Shown here piece after piece: positions 7,440 to 14,979 of a stretch of DNA of 39,569 bases. The position numbers were made by a program, and so were the translations under genes. The notes beneath the pieces were generated by a model that was not told the DNA's origin, did no database searches, and worked only from the letters and a program-made list of their open reading frames with translations. The DNA is taken from assembly GCF_937958535.1 (NCBI RefSeq), contig NZ_CALGNQ010000221.1, forward strand, positions 1 through 39,569. The letters are read 5' to 3'. Origin of the DNA: an uncultured Georgenia sp. GTDB lineage: Bacteria > Actinomycetota > Actinomycetes > Actinomycetales > Actinomycetaceae. Positions within the stretch are counted from its first letter, which is position 1; the number at the start of each line of letters is the position of its first letter.

Positions 7440-8693
7440 TCACAGCTCCCGCTCGGCCAGCTCGCGGAACTCCTCGGGCACCCCTGCGCCGCGGCCGAGC
7501 GCGGCCGGCAGGTACCCCACGGCGGACCGGCCGAAGCGGTCGCGCACCGCGTCCACCGAGCGGTCCACCGCCCACCGTGCGGCGCCGGTGGGCGAGCCCG
7601 GGCGCCACGGGTCGGGCGGAGGCAGCGGGAGCTCGAGCTGGATGACCTCCTGCCGGGCCAGGTTGGAGACGGAGATGCCGAGGAGCGTGACCTCCCGCTC
7701 CCCCTCGTCGTGGAGCGCCTGCCAGGCGAGCCGCTCGGCGACCTCCGTGATCGTGAGCGTGGCGGACACCGGCGCGCCCAGCGTGTGGGAGCGGGTCACC
7801 GAGCGCATGGCGGGGAACCGGACCCGCACGGTGACCGTGCGCCCGGCCCTGCCCTTGGCCCGCAGTCGGCCGGCCACCCGCTCGGCGAGGTGGCTGAGCA
7901 CCTCGCGGACGAGCTCCGGCGTGGCCCGGCGCCGGCCCAGGGCCGACTGGGCCCCGACGGAACGAGCGCGGGTGGAGGTGACCACCCGCCGCGGGTCCTC
8001 GTTGTGCGCCAGGGCGTGCAGCGTGCCACCGGTGGCCCGGCCGAGGTAGCGCTCCATCGCCGAGCGTTCGGTCCGGGCGAGGTCACCCACGGTGTGGATG
8101 CCGCGCTCGGCAAGGCGCCGCTCGGTGACCGAGCCGACACCCCACAGCAGGCCCACCGGCAGCGGGTCGAGGAAGTCGCGCTCCGCCTCGGGCTCGACGA
8201 CGACGAGCCCGTCCGGCTTGGCCACCTGCGAGGCGACCTTCGCCAGGTGCTTGGTGCGGGCGGCGCCCACGGAGATCGGCAGGCCGACCTCGGCGCGCAC
8301 ACGGTCGCGGATGAGCGTGCCGATGGCGGCGGGTGGGCCGAAGAGGTGGGTGGAGCCCGCAACGTCGAGGAAGGCCTCGTCGATCGAGATGCGCTGGACG
8401 AGCGGGGTGACGTCACCCAGGATCTGCATGACCTCGTCGGCGATCGCCTGGTAGCGGTGGAAGCTGCCGCGCACGAAGGTCAACCCGGGGCACAGTTGCG
8501 CCGCCCGCCAGCCGGGCATACCGCCGGCGACGCCGTGGACCTTGGCCTCGTAGGAGGCGGCGAGCACGACGCCGCCGCGGGCGCTGCCCCCCACCGCCAC
8601 CGGACGGCCCCGCAACGCAGGCTCCAGGAGCTGCTCGACCGAGGCGTAGAACGCGTCGAGGTCGGCGTGCAGGATCGACGGCCCGGTGGACAC
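7440..8693 (-). CDS. dinB: DNA polymerase IV (Y-family translesion polymerase)
   Basis: 417 residues from GTG 8693. The palm motif DLDAFYASVEQ is at residues 11-21, and the second catalytic pair Asp105-Glu106 lies in RISIDEAFLD. The thumb helix-hairpin-helix follows (LLWGVGSVTERRL), then the little-finger domain to the C-terminus. It copies past damaged bases with low fidelity. The open frame could begin at 8726, but that would put the LexA box and -10 element inside the coding region. GTG 8693, six bases after TATGCT, is therefore preferred. Regulation by the SOS response is expected from the adjacent box. Confidence 0.92.
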   Translation of the reverse strand: MSTGPSILHADLDAFYASVEQLLEPALRGRPVAVGGSARGGVVLAASYEAKVHGVAGGMPGWRAAQLCPGLTFVRGSFHRYQAIADEVMQILGDVTPLVQRISIDEAFLDVAGSTHLFGPPAAIGTLIRDRVRAEVGLPISVGAARTKHLAKVASQVAKPDGLVVVEPEAERDFLDPLPVGLLWGVGSVTERRLAERGIHTVGDLARTERSAMERYLGRATGGTLHALAHNEDPRRVVTSTRARSVGAQSALGRRRATPELVREVLSHLAERVAGRLRAKGRAGRTVTVRVRFPAMRSVTRSHTLGAPVSATLTITEVAERLAWQALHDEGEREVTLLGISVSNLARQEVIQLELPLPPPDPWRPGSPTGAARWAVDRSVDAVRDRFGRSAVGYLPAALGRGAGVPEEFRELAEREL

Positions 8694-8699
8694 CCCACC

Positions 8700-8705
8700 A
8701 GCATA
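8700..8705 (-). promoter_or_regulatory. -10 element TATGCT of dinB, leaderless-type
   Basis: Minus-strand TATGCT, six bases, then GTG 8693. The LexA box begins one base upstream of it, so a bound repressor would cover the promoter. Confidence 0.55.
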
Positions 8706-8706
8706 C

Positions 8707-8722
8707 TCGTACACATGTTCGA
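8707..8722. promoter_or_regulatory. LexA binding site (SOS box)
   Basis: TCGTACACATGTTCGA matches the Gram-positive LexA consensus CGAAC-N4-GTTCG with a single mismatch (CGTAC in one half). It is placed against the -10 element of dinB. About 165 bases separate it from the rightward gene at 8886, so dinB is the natural target. Confidence 0.75.
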
Positions 8723-8885
8723 GCACAGCCCCGTCGTGGGTGCTCCGCCACCCAGGCGCGGACGTCGGCCACCGTCTCGGGCGTCACCGGCACGCACGCA
8801 CCGGCCGGCGGGGTGGGCACCACCCACGGCGACAGGACCGCCGCCGCCCCTGGCCGGATCGTCCGATCAGGAGGACGATGACCCC

Positions 8886-9149
8886 ATGGGACGCATCGTC
8901 GCGCTGCCCGCCCGAGGTGAGGTCTTCTCCGACGCCCGCGGCGGTGACCGGATGCTGCGCGTGTCCTGGCACCACGAGCACGGCGTCGTCGTCCTGTCCC
9001 TGTGGCGCGGTGGGGTGTGCGCGGGAACGTTCCGCGTCGCGGCCGAGGAGGTGCCGGGCCTCGTCGCCGCACTCACCGAGGGCCTGGCCCAGGGCTACCT
9101 GCCGGGCCGGGCACCGCCCGGGGACGCGACGGCCGGGCGGCCCGGCTGA
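8886..9149 (+). CDS. Small conserved actinobacterial protein of unknown function
   Basis: 87 residues, beginning MGRIVALPARGEVF and continuing through a DARGGDRMLRVSWH segment, a VVVLSLWRGGVCAGTFR strand pair and a PGLVAALTEGL helix. The pattern is of short beta strands followed by one helix, with no signal peptide or membrane segment. I recognise the type as a conserved small actinobacterial protein but no named family or function. AGGAGG at about 8870 precedes ATG 8886. It is divergent from dinB and its stop faces the end of the stress-protein gene. Confidence 0.75.
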   Translation: MGRIVALPARGEVFSDARGGDRMLRVSWHHEHGVVVLSLWRGGVCAGTFRVAAEEVPGLVAALTEGLAQGYLPGRAPPGDATAGRPG

Positions 9150-9163
9150 GGGTCCGCCCGAGC

Positions 9164-10063
9164 TCAGCCCTCGTCGGTGGTGCGGTCCTGCCCCGTGCCC
9201 GGGACGACGGCCACCGGGACCTGCGCCCGCGACAGCACCCCCTGACTCACCGACCCGAGGAGCAGGCCGGCGAAGCCGCCGAGGCCGCGGCTGGCCACGA
9301 CGAGGAGGCAGGCGTCGGTCGAGGACTCGACGAGCGCGGTCACCGGGTGGTCGTGGACCACACGCAGCTCGATGTCGAGGTCCGGGTGGGCGCGGCGAGC
9401 CTCCTCCACCGTCGCGCGGACCTGCCCGGTGAGCTCGACGACCCGCTCGACGAGGTCGGCGTACCACGGCCCGGGCGGCGCGCCCGGGGGCGCCTCGACG
9501 TACTCGGCGCGCACCACCCGCACCGGGCTGTTGCCGGCCGCCGCGCGCTCCAGCGCGAACCGGAAGGCGCCCTCGGCCTCGGGCGAGCCGTCCAGGCCCA
9601 CGACGACCGGCGCGTCGGCGACGGTGCTCCCACCTCCGCGCACGACCACCACCGGGCACGCGGCGTGCATCGCCACCTGCTGGGAGACCGAGCCCAGGAA
9701 GATCCCGGCGACCCGGCCGTGCCCGCGTGCGCCGAGGACCACCATGGCGGCCTCCCGGGACATCGCGACGAGGTCGGGTGCGGCACGACCGACCCGCACC
9801 TCGGTCGTCACGGCGAGGTCGGGGTGCTCGGCGCGGACGATGTCGGCCGCCTCGTCGACGACACGGCCGCCGAGCTCGTGCGGGTCCGTCGGGTCGAAGA
9901 CCGCCATGCCGCTCACCGGCGGCAGGTAGACGAAGACGTGGACGATGTGCAGCGGTGCGCCGCTGTGCCGGGCCGTGGCCGCCGCCCAGCGGAGCGCCGC
10001 GTAGGACAGCGACGACCCGTCGACGGCGACGAGGATCGGGCGGCTGGGCGGGTTCGTGGTCAT
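9164..10063 (-). CDS. Tandem-domain universal stress protein (UspA family)
   Basis: 299 residues with two Usp domains. The first starts ILVAVDGSSLSYAALRWA and ends with the ATP-binding signature GARGHGRVAGIFLGSVS. The second has VVGLDGS and closes with ASRGLGGFAGLLLGSVS. Both carry the G-X2-G-X9-G(S/T) nucleotide-binding pattern. Two-domain Usp proteins of this kind are typical of actinobacterial hypoxia and dormancy regulons. A strong GGAGGGGAG ribosome-binding site precedes ATG 10063. It is transcribed divergently from a second Usp gene with a shared 144-base control region. Confidence 0.92.
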   Translation of the reverse strand: MTTNPPSRPILVAVDGSSLSYAALRWAAATARHSGAPLHIVHVFVYLPPVSGMAVFDPTDPHELGGRVVDEAADIVRAEHPDLAVTTEVRVGRAAPDLVAMSREAAMVVLGARGHGRVAGIFLGSVSQQVAMHAACPVVVVRGGGSTVADAPVVVGLDGSPEAEGAFRFALERAAAGNSPVRVVRAEYVEAPPGAPPGPWYADLVERVVELTGQVRATVEEARRAHPDLDIELRVVHDHPVTALVESSTDACLLVVASRGLGGFAGLLLGSVSQGVLSRAQVPVAVVPGTGQDRTTDEG

Positions 10064-10082
10064 GGTGCTCCCCTCCTACCCC

Positions 10083-10096
10083 CAGTGGTACCACTG
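10083..10096. promoter_or_regulatory. 14-base perfect palindrome in the Usp divergent region
   Basis: CAGTGGTACCACTG is an exact palindrome 20 bases upstream of the leftward Usp start. It could be an operator; no family is assigned. Confidence 0.4.
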
Positions 10097-10113
10097 CGCG
10101 GGCCGCGGGTCAC

Positions 10114-10127
10114 GGGACCATCGGCCC
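10114..10127. promoter_or_regulatory. DosR/DevR-like binding site
   Basis: GGGACCATCGGCCC is a near-perfect dyad. It matches the form of mycobacterial DosR boxes (GGGAC-N4-G(T/C)CCC) that control universal stress proteins. It sits between two divergent Usp genes, 51 bases from one start and 81 from the other. The assignment rests on motif shape plus context. Confidence 0.55.
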
Positions 10128-10207
10128 CTTCCGTTCGACACGCGACCGGGCCAGGCTTGAGGGAGGGGGCCCCGTACCCCCACACGTCACGTGACTCGGA
10201 GGTTGCC

Positions 10208-11080
10208 ATGGTGGATCAACCGCACGATGTGGTCGTCGTCGGTGTCGACGGGTCGGACAAGGACGCCCGCGCCGTGGAGTGGGCAGCCGACGAGGCCGTC
10301 GGTCAGGGCACCGGCCTGCACATCCTGTACTCCTTCCCGATCCTCCCCGACGGGTTCCCGGCCGTGCAGCTCGAGGAGCTGGGCACCGAGATCACCGGGC
10401 GGGCGCGGCAGCGGGCGCTGGCCCGGCAGCCGGAGCTGGAGGTGACGACGCAGACCGTCGTCTCCGACCCCGCCACGGCGCTCGTCCGGGCGTCGGCGAC
10501 CGCGCGGGTGCTCGTCGTCGGGGCCCGCGGGCTGGGCCGGATCGCCGGACGGCTGCTCGGCTCGGTGTCGCAGAAGGTCGCGGCGCACGGCCAGGGGGTC
10601 ATCGTCGTCGTCCGCGACGCCGCGGCGATACCCGAGGGGCCGGTCGTGGCCGGGGTCGACCCGGCCGAGGTCACCCCGGGGATGCTGGAGTTCGCCTTCG
10701 CGCAGGCGGCACGGCGGCGCGTCCCCGTGCGCCTCGTCCACGCCGAGGTGCCGCGCCCGGCAGGCCTGGAGGACCCGCGGGTGGACCGCCTGCTCGCCGG
10801 CATCTCGGAGCAGGAGTCGGCCCAGCTCACCCGACTCGCGCAGGAGTGGCGGGCCCGCCGGCCCGACGTCCCGGTCGAGACGAAGGAGGTCCACGACCAC
10901 CCGGTGGAGGCGCTCACCGAGGAGAGCGCCGACGCCTGCCTCCTCGTCGTCGGCAGCCGGGGCCGCCGCGGGCTGAGCGGTCTGCGGTTGGGCTCCGTCG
11001 CCCGGGGCGTGCTGCACGAGTCACCGGTGGTGGCGATCGTCCACCTGGCACCCGAGCAGTCCGGGGACACGGAGGCCTGA
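10208..11080 (+). CDS. Tandem-domain universal stress protein (UspA family)
   Basis: 290 residues with two Usp domains. The first has VVVGVDGSDKDARAVEWA and ends GARGLGRIAGRLLGSVS. The second has VVAGVDPAEV and ends GSRGRRGLSGLRLGSVA. The two ATP-binding signatures are intact, although Asp-Pro-Ala replaces the usual DGS of the second domain. CGGAGG stands seven bases before ATG 10208. Divergent and paralogous to the gene at 9164-10063, probably under joint control. Confidence 0.92.
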   Translation: MVDQPHDVVVVGVDGSDKDARAVEWAADEAVGQGTGLHILYSFPILPDGFPAVQLEELGTEITGRARQRALARQPELEVTTQTVVSDPATALVRASATARVLVVGARGLGRIAGRLLGSVSQKVAAHGQGVIVVVRDAAAIPEGPVVAGVDPAEVTPGMLEFAFAQAARRRVPVRLVHAEVPRPAGLEDPRVDRLLAGISEQESAQLTRLAQEWRARRPDVPVETKEVHDHPVEALTEESADACLLVVGSRGRRGLSGLRLGSVARGVLHESPVVAIVHLAPEQSGDTEA

Positions 11081-11135
11081 GGCCCGCCCGCCGCGGGGCG
11101 CGACCGCGGTCCCCCGCCGCCGGACGGCTCAGGCC
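11074..11135. terminator. Possible bidirectional terminator between convergent genes
   Basis: GGCCTGAG (11074-11081) and CTCAGGCC (11128-11135) are exact inverted copies that overlap the two convergent stop codons. GCGGGG/CCCCGC pairs inside them. No T run follows, so confidence is low. Confidence 0.3.
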
Positions 11136-13270
11136 GCGGCAGGCTGCCTGGCGGTCAGCGCATCGGTGAGCAGCGCGACGAGCATCTCCACCTGGACGTC
11201 GGTGACGACCTCCTCGTCCGAGCCGTCGAGCGCGCGGGCGGCGAGGCCGGCCTTGCTGCCGATGAGCTCGGCGATCCGGGTGTCGAGGGTCTGGGCGGCG
11301 ATGATCCGCCAGGCCGTCACCGGCTCGTCCTGCCCGATGCGGTGCACCCGGTCGATGGCCTGGGTCTGCTCGGCGTCCGTCCAGGACAGCTCGGCGAGGA
11401 CGAGGTTGGACGCCACCTGCAGGTTGACCCCCACCCCGGCCGCGGTGAGCGAGCAGACCGCGACGGCCACCTCGGGGTCGTTGGTGAAGGCGTCGATGTT
11501 GCGCTGGCGCACCGCGGAGGTCTGGTCGCCGCGGATCGAGGCGTAACGCATGCCGCGCTCGGCGAAGGCGGCTTCGGCGGAGTCCATGACGTCGATGTGC
11601 TTGGCGAAGAAGACCACCTTGCCGACGTTGCGGGCGAGCTGGGCGGCGTAGTCGGCGGCGGCCCCGCCCTTGGCCCGGCCCAGCTTGCGCATGAGCGCGA
11701 AGACGTTGTCCTCCGACTTGGTCGGGGACTTGCGGGTGGTCTCCCACGTGGCGACCTGCCGGACGAGGTCGTGGTCGATGCCGTGGACGACCTCCTCGCC
11801 GTACTTGGTCTCCAGCGCGCGCTCGTAGCGGGTGACGAGGCGGCGGGCGAGGGCCTCCTCGGCGGCACGGACGGAGCGGCTGTCGGCGTCGTCGAGCTCG
11901 ACGAAGACGTCGGCGATGCGGCGGGCGGGCAGGTCGGCGGCGACGTCGATCTTGCGGCGCCGGACGATGCCGCGCTCGATGACGGCGTTGCGGGCCGCCG
12001 GGTAGAAGCCGCGGTCGGCCGGGGTCAGGCCGGTGTCCTCCAGTGCCTGCATGAGCTCGCCGAGCGGCTTCTCCTCGTCGATCCAGCCGAGGAACTGCCA
12101 GATCGCGCGGAAGTCGTCGATGTCGTTGATGAGCGGGGTCCCGGTCAGGGCCATGAGGAGCGGGTCGCCGTTGCGCGAGCGGATCCGCTCGGACAGGTGG
12201 AGCACGTGCTGGGAGCGCTGGGACTTCTTGTTCTTGATGAAGTGCGCCTCGTCGACGACCATCCCCTGGAGGTTCAGCCCGAGGCTGCCCAGCCAGCCCA
12301 CGTGCCGGTCGAGGATCGCGTAGTTGACGATGAAGATGTCGGCGAAGGCGTCGATGTCCTCGCCGTCACCGTGGATGACGGTGGCCCGGTGCCCGGGCGT
12401 CCACAGCGCCGCCTCCCGGGCCCAGTTCGTCTTGACGACGTTGGGCACGACGACGAGCAGCGGGTAGGCGTCGGCCGCCTGGGCGGCGAGCAGCGCCTGC
12501 GCCGTCTTGCCCAGGCCCGGCTCGTCGGCCAGGAGGAACGTACGGTGCCCCTCGGCGGCGGCCGCGACGACCTGCGCCTGGTGCGGCATGAGCTCCAGGC
12601 CGTCCGGGACGCGCACGAACGGGTCCTCGGGCAGCGTCATGCACGCCGACTCCCCGCCGTACTCGAAGGCGCGCAGCAGCGGCTCGATGAGCTCCCAGCC
12701 GGCCAGCCGGCGCGGCTTGGGCGAGGGCTTGCGGGCGGCGGAGTAGTCCGGCTCGAGGAAGGGGTTGGAGCGCTGCCGGGCGATGACGGCCTGGGGCACG
12801 ACCTGCCGCTCCTCGACGATCGGGGAGTCGTCCGGCTCGGGCTCCGGCTCGGGCTCGTCGGAGACGTCGATGCCGGCGTCGGTGAGCATCTCCCGACGCA
12901 GCTCGCGGGCCTCCGGGGCGACGACGGCGTCGTCGGCGAGCAGGGCGAGGAGGGAGGAGTCGCGTGCCGCGGTGACCGCGAGTATGGTCGCGACGCCCTC
13001 GAGGCGCTTGAGCTCCTCCCCGCGCCGTGACTCGCTGAGCGTGGTGTCGGCCTTGAGCCGGGCCCGCTCCTCACGCACGAGCAGGGCGATCGCCTGGAAC
13101 TTGTGCCGCGTCGACGGGCGGGTCCGGCCTCGCTTGACCACGCCCTCGACCTCACGCACCGCCTGGGCGAGCACCGGGATGATGCCGGTGTTGTCGCGAT
13201 GACGGGTGCGTCGCTGGTTGCGCGGCGCGCCGCGACGTGCGCTGGACTGGCGCTGGGCTCCTCGAGCCAC
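11129..13270 (-). CDS. SNF2-family DEAH-box helicase/ATPase
   Basis: 713 residues. After a basic, charged N-terminal ~230 residues come the SNF2 motifs in order: Walker A DEPGLGKT (about 249-256), DEAH (about 340-343), LTGTP (motif III), a VVFFAKHIDV strand in the second RecA lobe, and QAIDRVHRIGQ (motif VI arginine fingers). This is a swivel-type dsDNA translocase used in remodelling or repair. GTG 13270 is chosen because GGAGGAG lies eight bases upstream; the frame extends to 13321 without a better site. No methylase or nuclease neighbour points to a defence system, so a housekeeping repair or transcription role is as likely. Confidence 0.92.
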   Translation of the reverse strand: MARGAQRQSSARRGAPRNQRRTRHRDNTGIIPVLAQAVREVEGVVKRGRTRPSTRHKFQAIALLVREERARLKADTTLSESRRGEELKRLEGVATILAVTAARDSSLLALLADDAVVAPEARELRREMLTDAGIDVSDEPEPEPEPDDSPIVEERQVVPQAVIARQRSNPFLEPDYSAARKPSPKPRRLAGWELIEPLLRAFEYGGESACMTLPEDPFVRVPDGLELMPHQAQVVAAAAEGHRTFLLADEPGLGKTAQALLAAQAADAYPLLVVVPNVVKTNWAREAALWTPGHRATVIHGDGEDIDAFADIFIVNYAILDRHVGWLGSLGLNLQGMVVDEAHFIKNKKSQRSQHVLHLSERIRSRNGDPLLMALTGTPLINDIDDFRAIWQFLGWIDEEKPLGELMQALEDTGLTPADRGFYPAARNAVIERGIVRRRKIDVAADLPARRIADVFVELDDADSRSVRAAEEALARRLVTRYERALETKYGEEVVHGIDHDLVRQVATWETTRKSPTKSEDNVFALMRKLGRAKGGAAADYAAQLARNVGKVVFFAKHIDVMDSAEAAFAERGMRYASIRGDQTSAVRQRNIDAFTNDPEVAVAVCSLTAAGVGVNLQVASNLVLAELSWTDAEQTQAIDRVHRIGQDEPVTAWRIIAAQTLDTRIAELIGSKAGLAARALDGSDEEVVTDVQVEMLVALLTDALTARQPAAA

Positions 13271-13507
13271 CGATGTCTCCTCCGGGGTGACGACATTCGC
13301 CGCGGTGGGGGCAGCTCGCACGACCCATCAGGCGGACGAGAACGTCGGCCCGGGAGATGCGCCGATGACGCGAGCTGGGCGGACGGCGACCGGTGCAGCC
13401 CGGTCGGGTGACCACCGCGACAGAGCCAACCTTACCCCGGCCGACGGCGGGACGCGCCGCAGTTCTCCGTGGGCGTCGTCACTGTCCGGGTCGGTCGCCT
13501 CCCGTGC

Positions 13508-14041
13508 TCAGCCGCGGTGGGCGACGTCGAGGGCGCGGGCCCAGGCGAGCACGTCCGCGGGCACCTGGGGGGACGCGAGCGCCTCCCCGGCGAGCAGCTC
13601 GACCACCCGCGGCGCCGGGACCCGTTCGCCGGTGCCCCGGGTGAGGAAACGGCCGGCCACGATCCCGCGGGCGCAGCGCTCGCCGCGGCGGGTGAAGACC
13701 TGCTCGAGGTAGACCACCCGCTCGTCCCAGCCGAGCACCCGCGTGGTGATCTCCACCCGCTGGCCGAGGGCGAGGGAGCGCCGGTAGGTCATCGTCGACG
13801 CCGCGACGACCGGGTACCAGCCCGCCTCCCGGAGGAGGGGGAAGCCACCGAGGTCGGCGATGTAGTTGGTGCGGGCCACGTCCATCATCTGCAGGTACGT
13901 GCCGTTGTTGACGTGGAGGTACAGGTCCAGGTCCGTGGGCAGCACCCGCAGCGTCGTCACCGAGGGCTCGAGCGGGTGACGCCCCGGGACCGCCGGACGC
14001 GGCTTCGCCGTCGCCAGCAGCAGGTGGAGAAGTCGGGCCAC
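13508..14041 (-). CDS. Hot-dog fold thioesterase (4HBT-like)
   Basis: 177 residues. Its single hot-dog domain has DLDLYLHVNNGTYLQMMDV, the HVNN-type motif of acyl-CoA thioesterases of the THEM6/YbgC-like group, followed by a MTYRRSLALGQRVEI strand set. The probable reaction is acyl-CoA hydrolysis; chain-length preference is unknown. GTG 14041 is preceded by TAGCGT and six bases, so it looks leaderless. The 237 bases between this gene and the helicase start hold no gene I can support. Confidence 0.85.
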   Translation of the reverse strand: MARLLHLLLATAKPRPAVPGRHPLEPSVTTLRVLPTDLDLYLHVNNGTYLQMMDVARTNYIADLGGFPLLREAGWYPVVAASTMTYRRSLALGQRVEITTRVLGWDERVVYLEQVFTRRGERCARGIVAGRFLTRGTGERVPAPRVVELLAGEALASPQVPADVLAWARALDVAHRG

Positions 14042-14047
14042 GCCCGC

Positions 14048-14053
14048 ACGCTA
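14048..14053 (-). promoter_or_regulatory. -10 element TAGCGT, leaderless-type
   Basis: Minus-strand TAGCGT, six bases, then GTG 14041 of the thioesterase gene. Confidence 0.5.
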
Positions 14054-14162
14054 CACGGCGGGTGGAGGGGCGGGGGCGTCGACGAGCGGGCCGACGGTGT
14101 CGGGGACGGTGGCGACGGCGCGGTCGGCGGCGCGGCCTGCCCGCTCACCCGGCGGGGGCAGC

Positions 14163-14292
14163 GTCCACGACAAGAACTGTGCGGCCGCCCGCGCGGCAGG
14201 TGCGGCGCGGCGTGCACGTCGGGGCGCCCGGCTACGGCACGCCCCTCGACCGCGACGGCATCGGCTGCGAGGAGGGCGGTCAGGAGACCTGA
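14163..14292 (+). pseudogene. Frameshifted remnant of an Excalibur calcium-binding domain
   Basis: One frame reads VHDKNCAAARAAGAA. From 14212 the next frame reads VHVGAPGYGTPLDRDGIGCE and stops at 14290-14292. Together they give the Excalibur layout: NC..A.AAG, then PGY...LDRDGxGxxCE with the DxDxDG-type calcium loop. The break is a single extra base between about 14199 and 14212. No signal peptide or start codon is visible upstream, so this is probably the tail of a decayed secreted protein gene rather than one sequencing error. Confidence 0.6.
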
Positions 14293-14498
14293 GGACCGGC
14301 CCGGCCAGCCGCCTCACGGCGAGTGGCCGCTCGTAGCGGCAGTAGGTGGAGCCCGGGGGCCTGGAAACCGGGCCGGTCACCAGGTACAACCGAGCACGGC
14401 GCGCACTATTCCCGCTCCGCCGCGCCGGGTCCGCCGGCACGCCGCACACCGGCACGACGGGCCCCTCGCCGGGCCGTCGGGCACTCCCCCGCCCCAGG

Positions 14499-14948
14499 TC
14501 AGCGGGGCAGCCCGTCCTCCAGCTCGGCGACCGTGCCGGCGCGCAGCGCGACGAGGGCCGCCGTGACGCGCCGGTCGAGCTCGGCGTCGACGTATCGGCC
14601 CACCTGCCCCGGAGCCACCCACCGGTGGGCGGAGAGCTCGGCCGGCGGCAGACGGGGCTCGGTGGTGAGGGTCCCGCCGTCGTACACGAGCATGAGGCCC
14701 TCGGTGAGGCCCGGCCGGGGTCCGACCCACTCGAGGAGGAGAAGCCGGCCGACCGGGAGGTCGACGCCGAGCTCCTCGCGGATCTCCCGGGCGCACGCTG
14801 AGCGGGGCGGCTCGTCACGCTCGACGGCGCCACCGGGTAGCAGCCACGTCAGCCCGTAGGTGGGCTCGACGAGCAGGACCCGCCCGGCGCCGTCCCGCAC
14901 GACGGCGTGCGCCGCCAGCCGGCGGGGCACCGCCGCGTCGTGGCTCAT
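14499..14948 (-). CDS. Nudix hydrolase
   Basis: 149 residues. The Nudix box is complete: GGAVERDEPPRSACAREI followed directly by REELGVD (pattern G-X5-E-X7-RE-U-X-EE-X-G). An LLPGG strand precedes it. It hydrolyses a nucleoside-diphosphate-linked compound; which one is unknown. ATG 14948 follows GGTGGG. The longer open frame upstream overlaps the cytochrome gene out of frame and is rejected. It lies 31 bases downstream of the cytochrome b gene on the same strand and may be co-transcribed. Confidence 0.88.
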   Translation of the reverse strand: MSHDAAVPRRLAAHAVVRDGAGRVLLVEPTYGLTWLLPGGAVERDEPPRSACAREIREELGVDLPVGRLLLLEWVGPRPGLTEGLMLVYDGGTLTTEPRLPPAELSAHRWVAPGQVGRYVDAELDRRVTAALVALRAGTVAELEDGLPR

Positions 14949-14979
14949 CCCACCAGTGTGAGCCGCTCGGCAAGGGGCG

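Larger units (their letters stand above)
14042..14498. other. 457-base gap with a gene remnant and no intact gene
   Basis: It holds the thioesterase -10 element, the Excalibur-domain remnant at 14163-14292 and about 200 bases up to the Nudix gene end with no coding pattern. No tRNA or IS-like structure is seen. Confidence 0.5.

Noticed and set aside
8727..8885. Possible short minus-strand gene upstream of dinB (VVPTPPAGACVPVTPETVADVRAWVAEH)
   Set aside because: The stretch looks mildly coding but has no stop before running into dinB in another frame, no start signal and no recognised family.
5175..9149. A 1324-codon open frame on the plus strand
   Set aside because: It is antisense or out of frame to clear genes (hydrolase, hydroxyacid dehydrogenase, amidotransferase, dinB). 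Such shadows are expected at this GC content; only its last 87 codons (8886-9149) form a plausible gene.
11129..13270. SNF2 helicase as part of a phage-defence island
   Set aside because: No methyltransferase, nuclease, DUF1998, PLD or other defence partners are next to it, and flanking genes are ordinary metabolic or stress genes.
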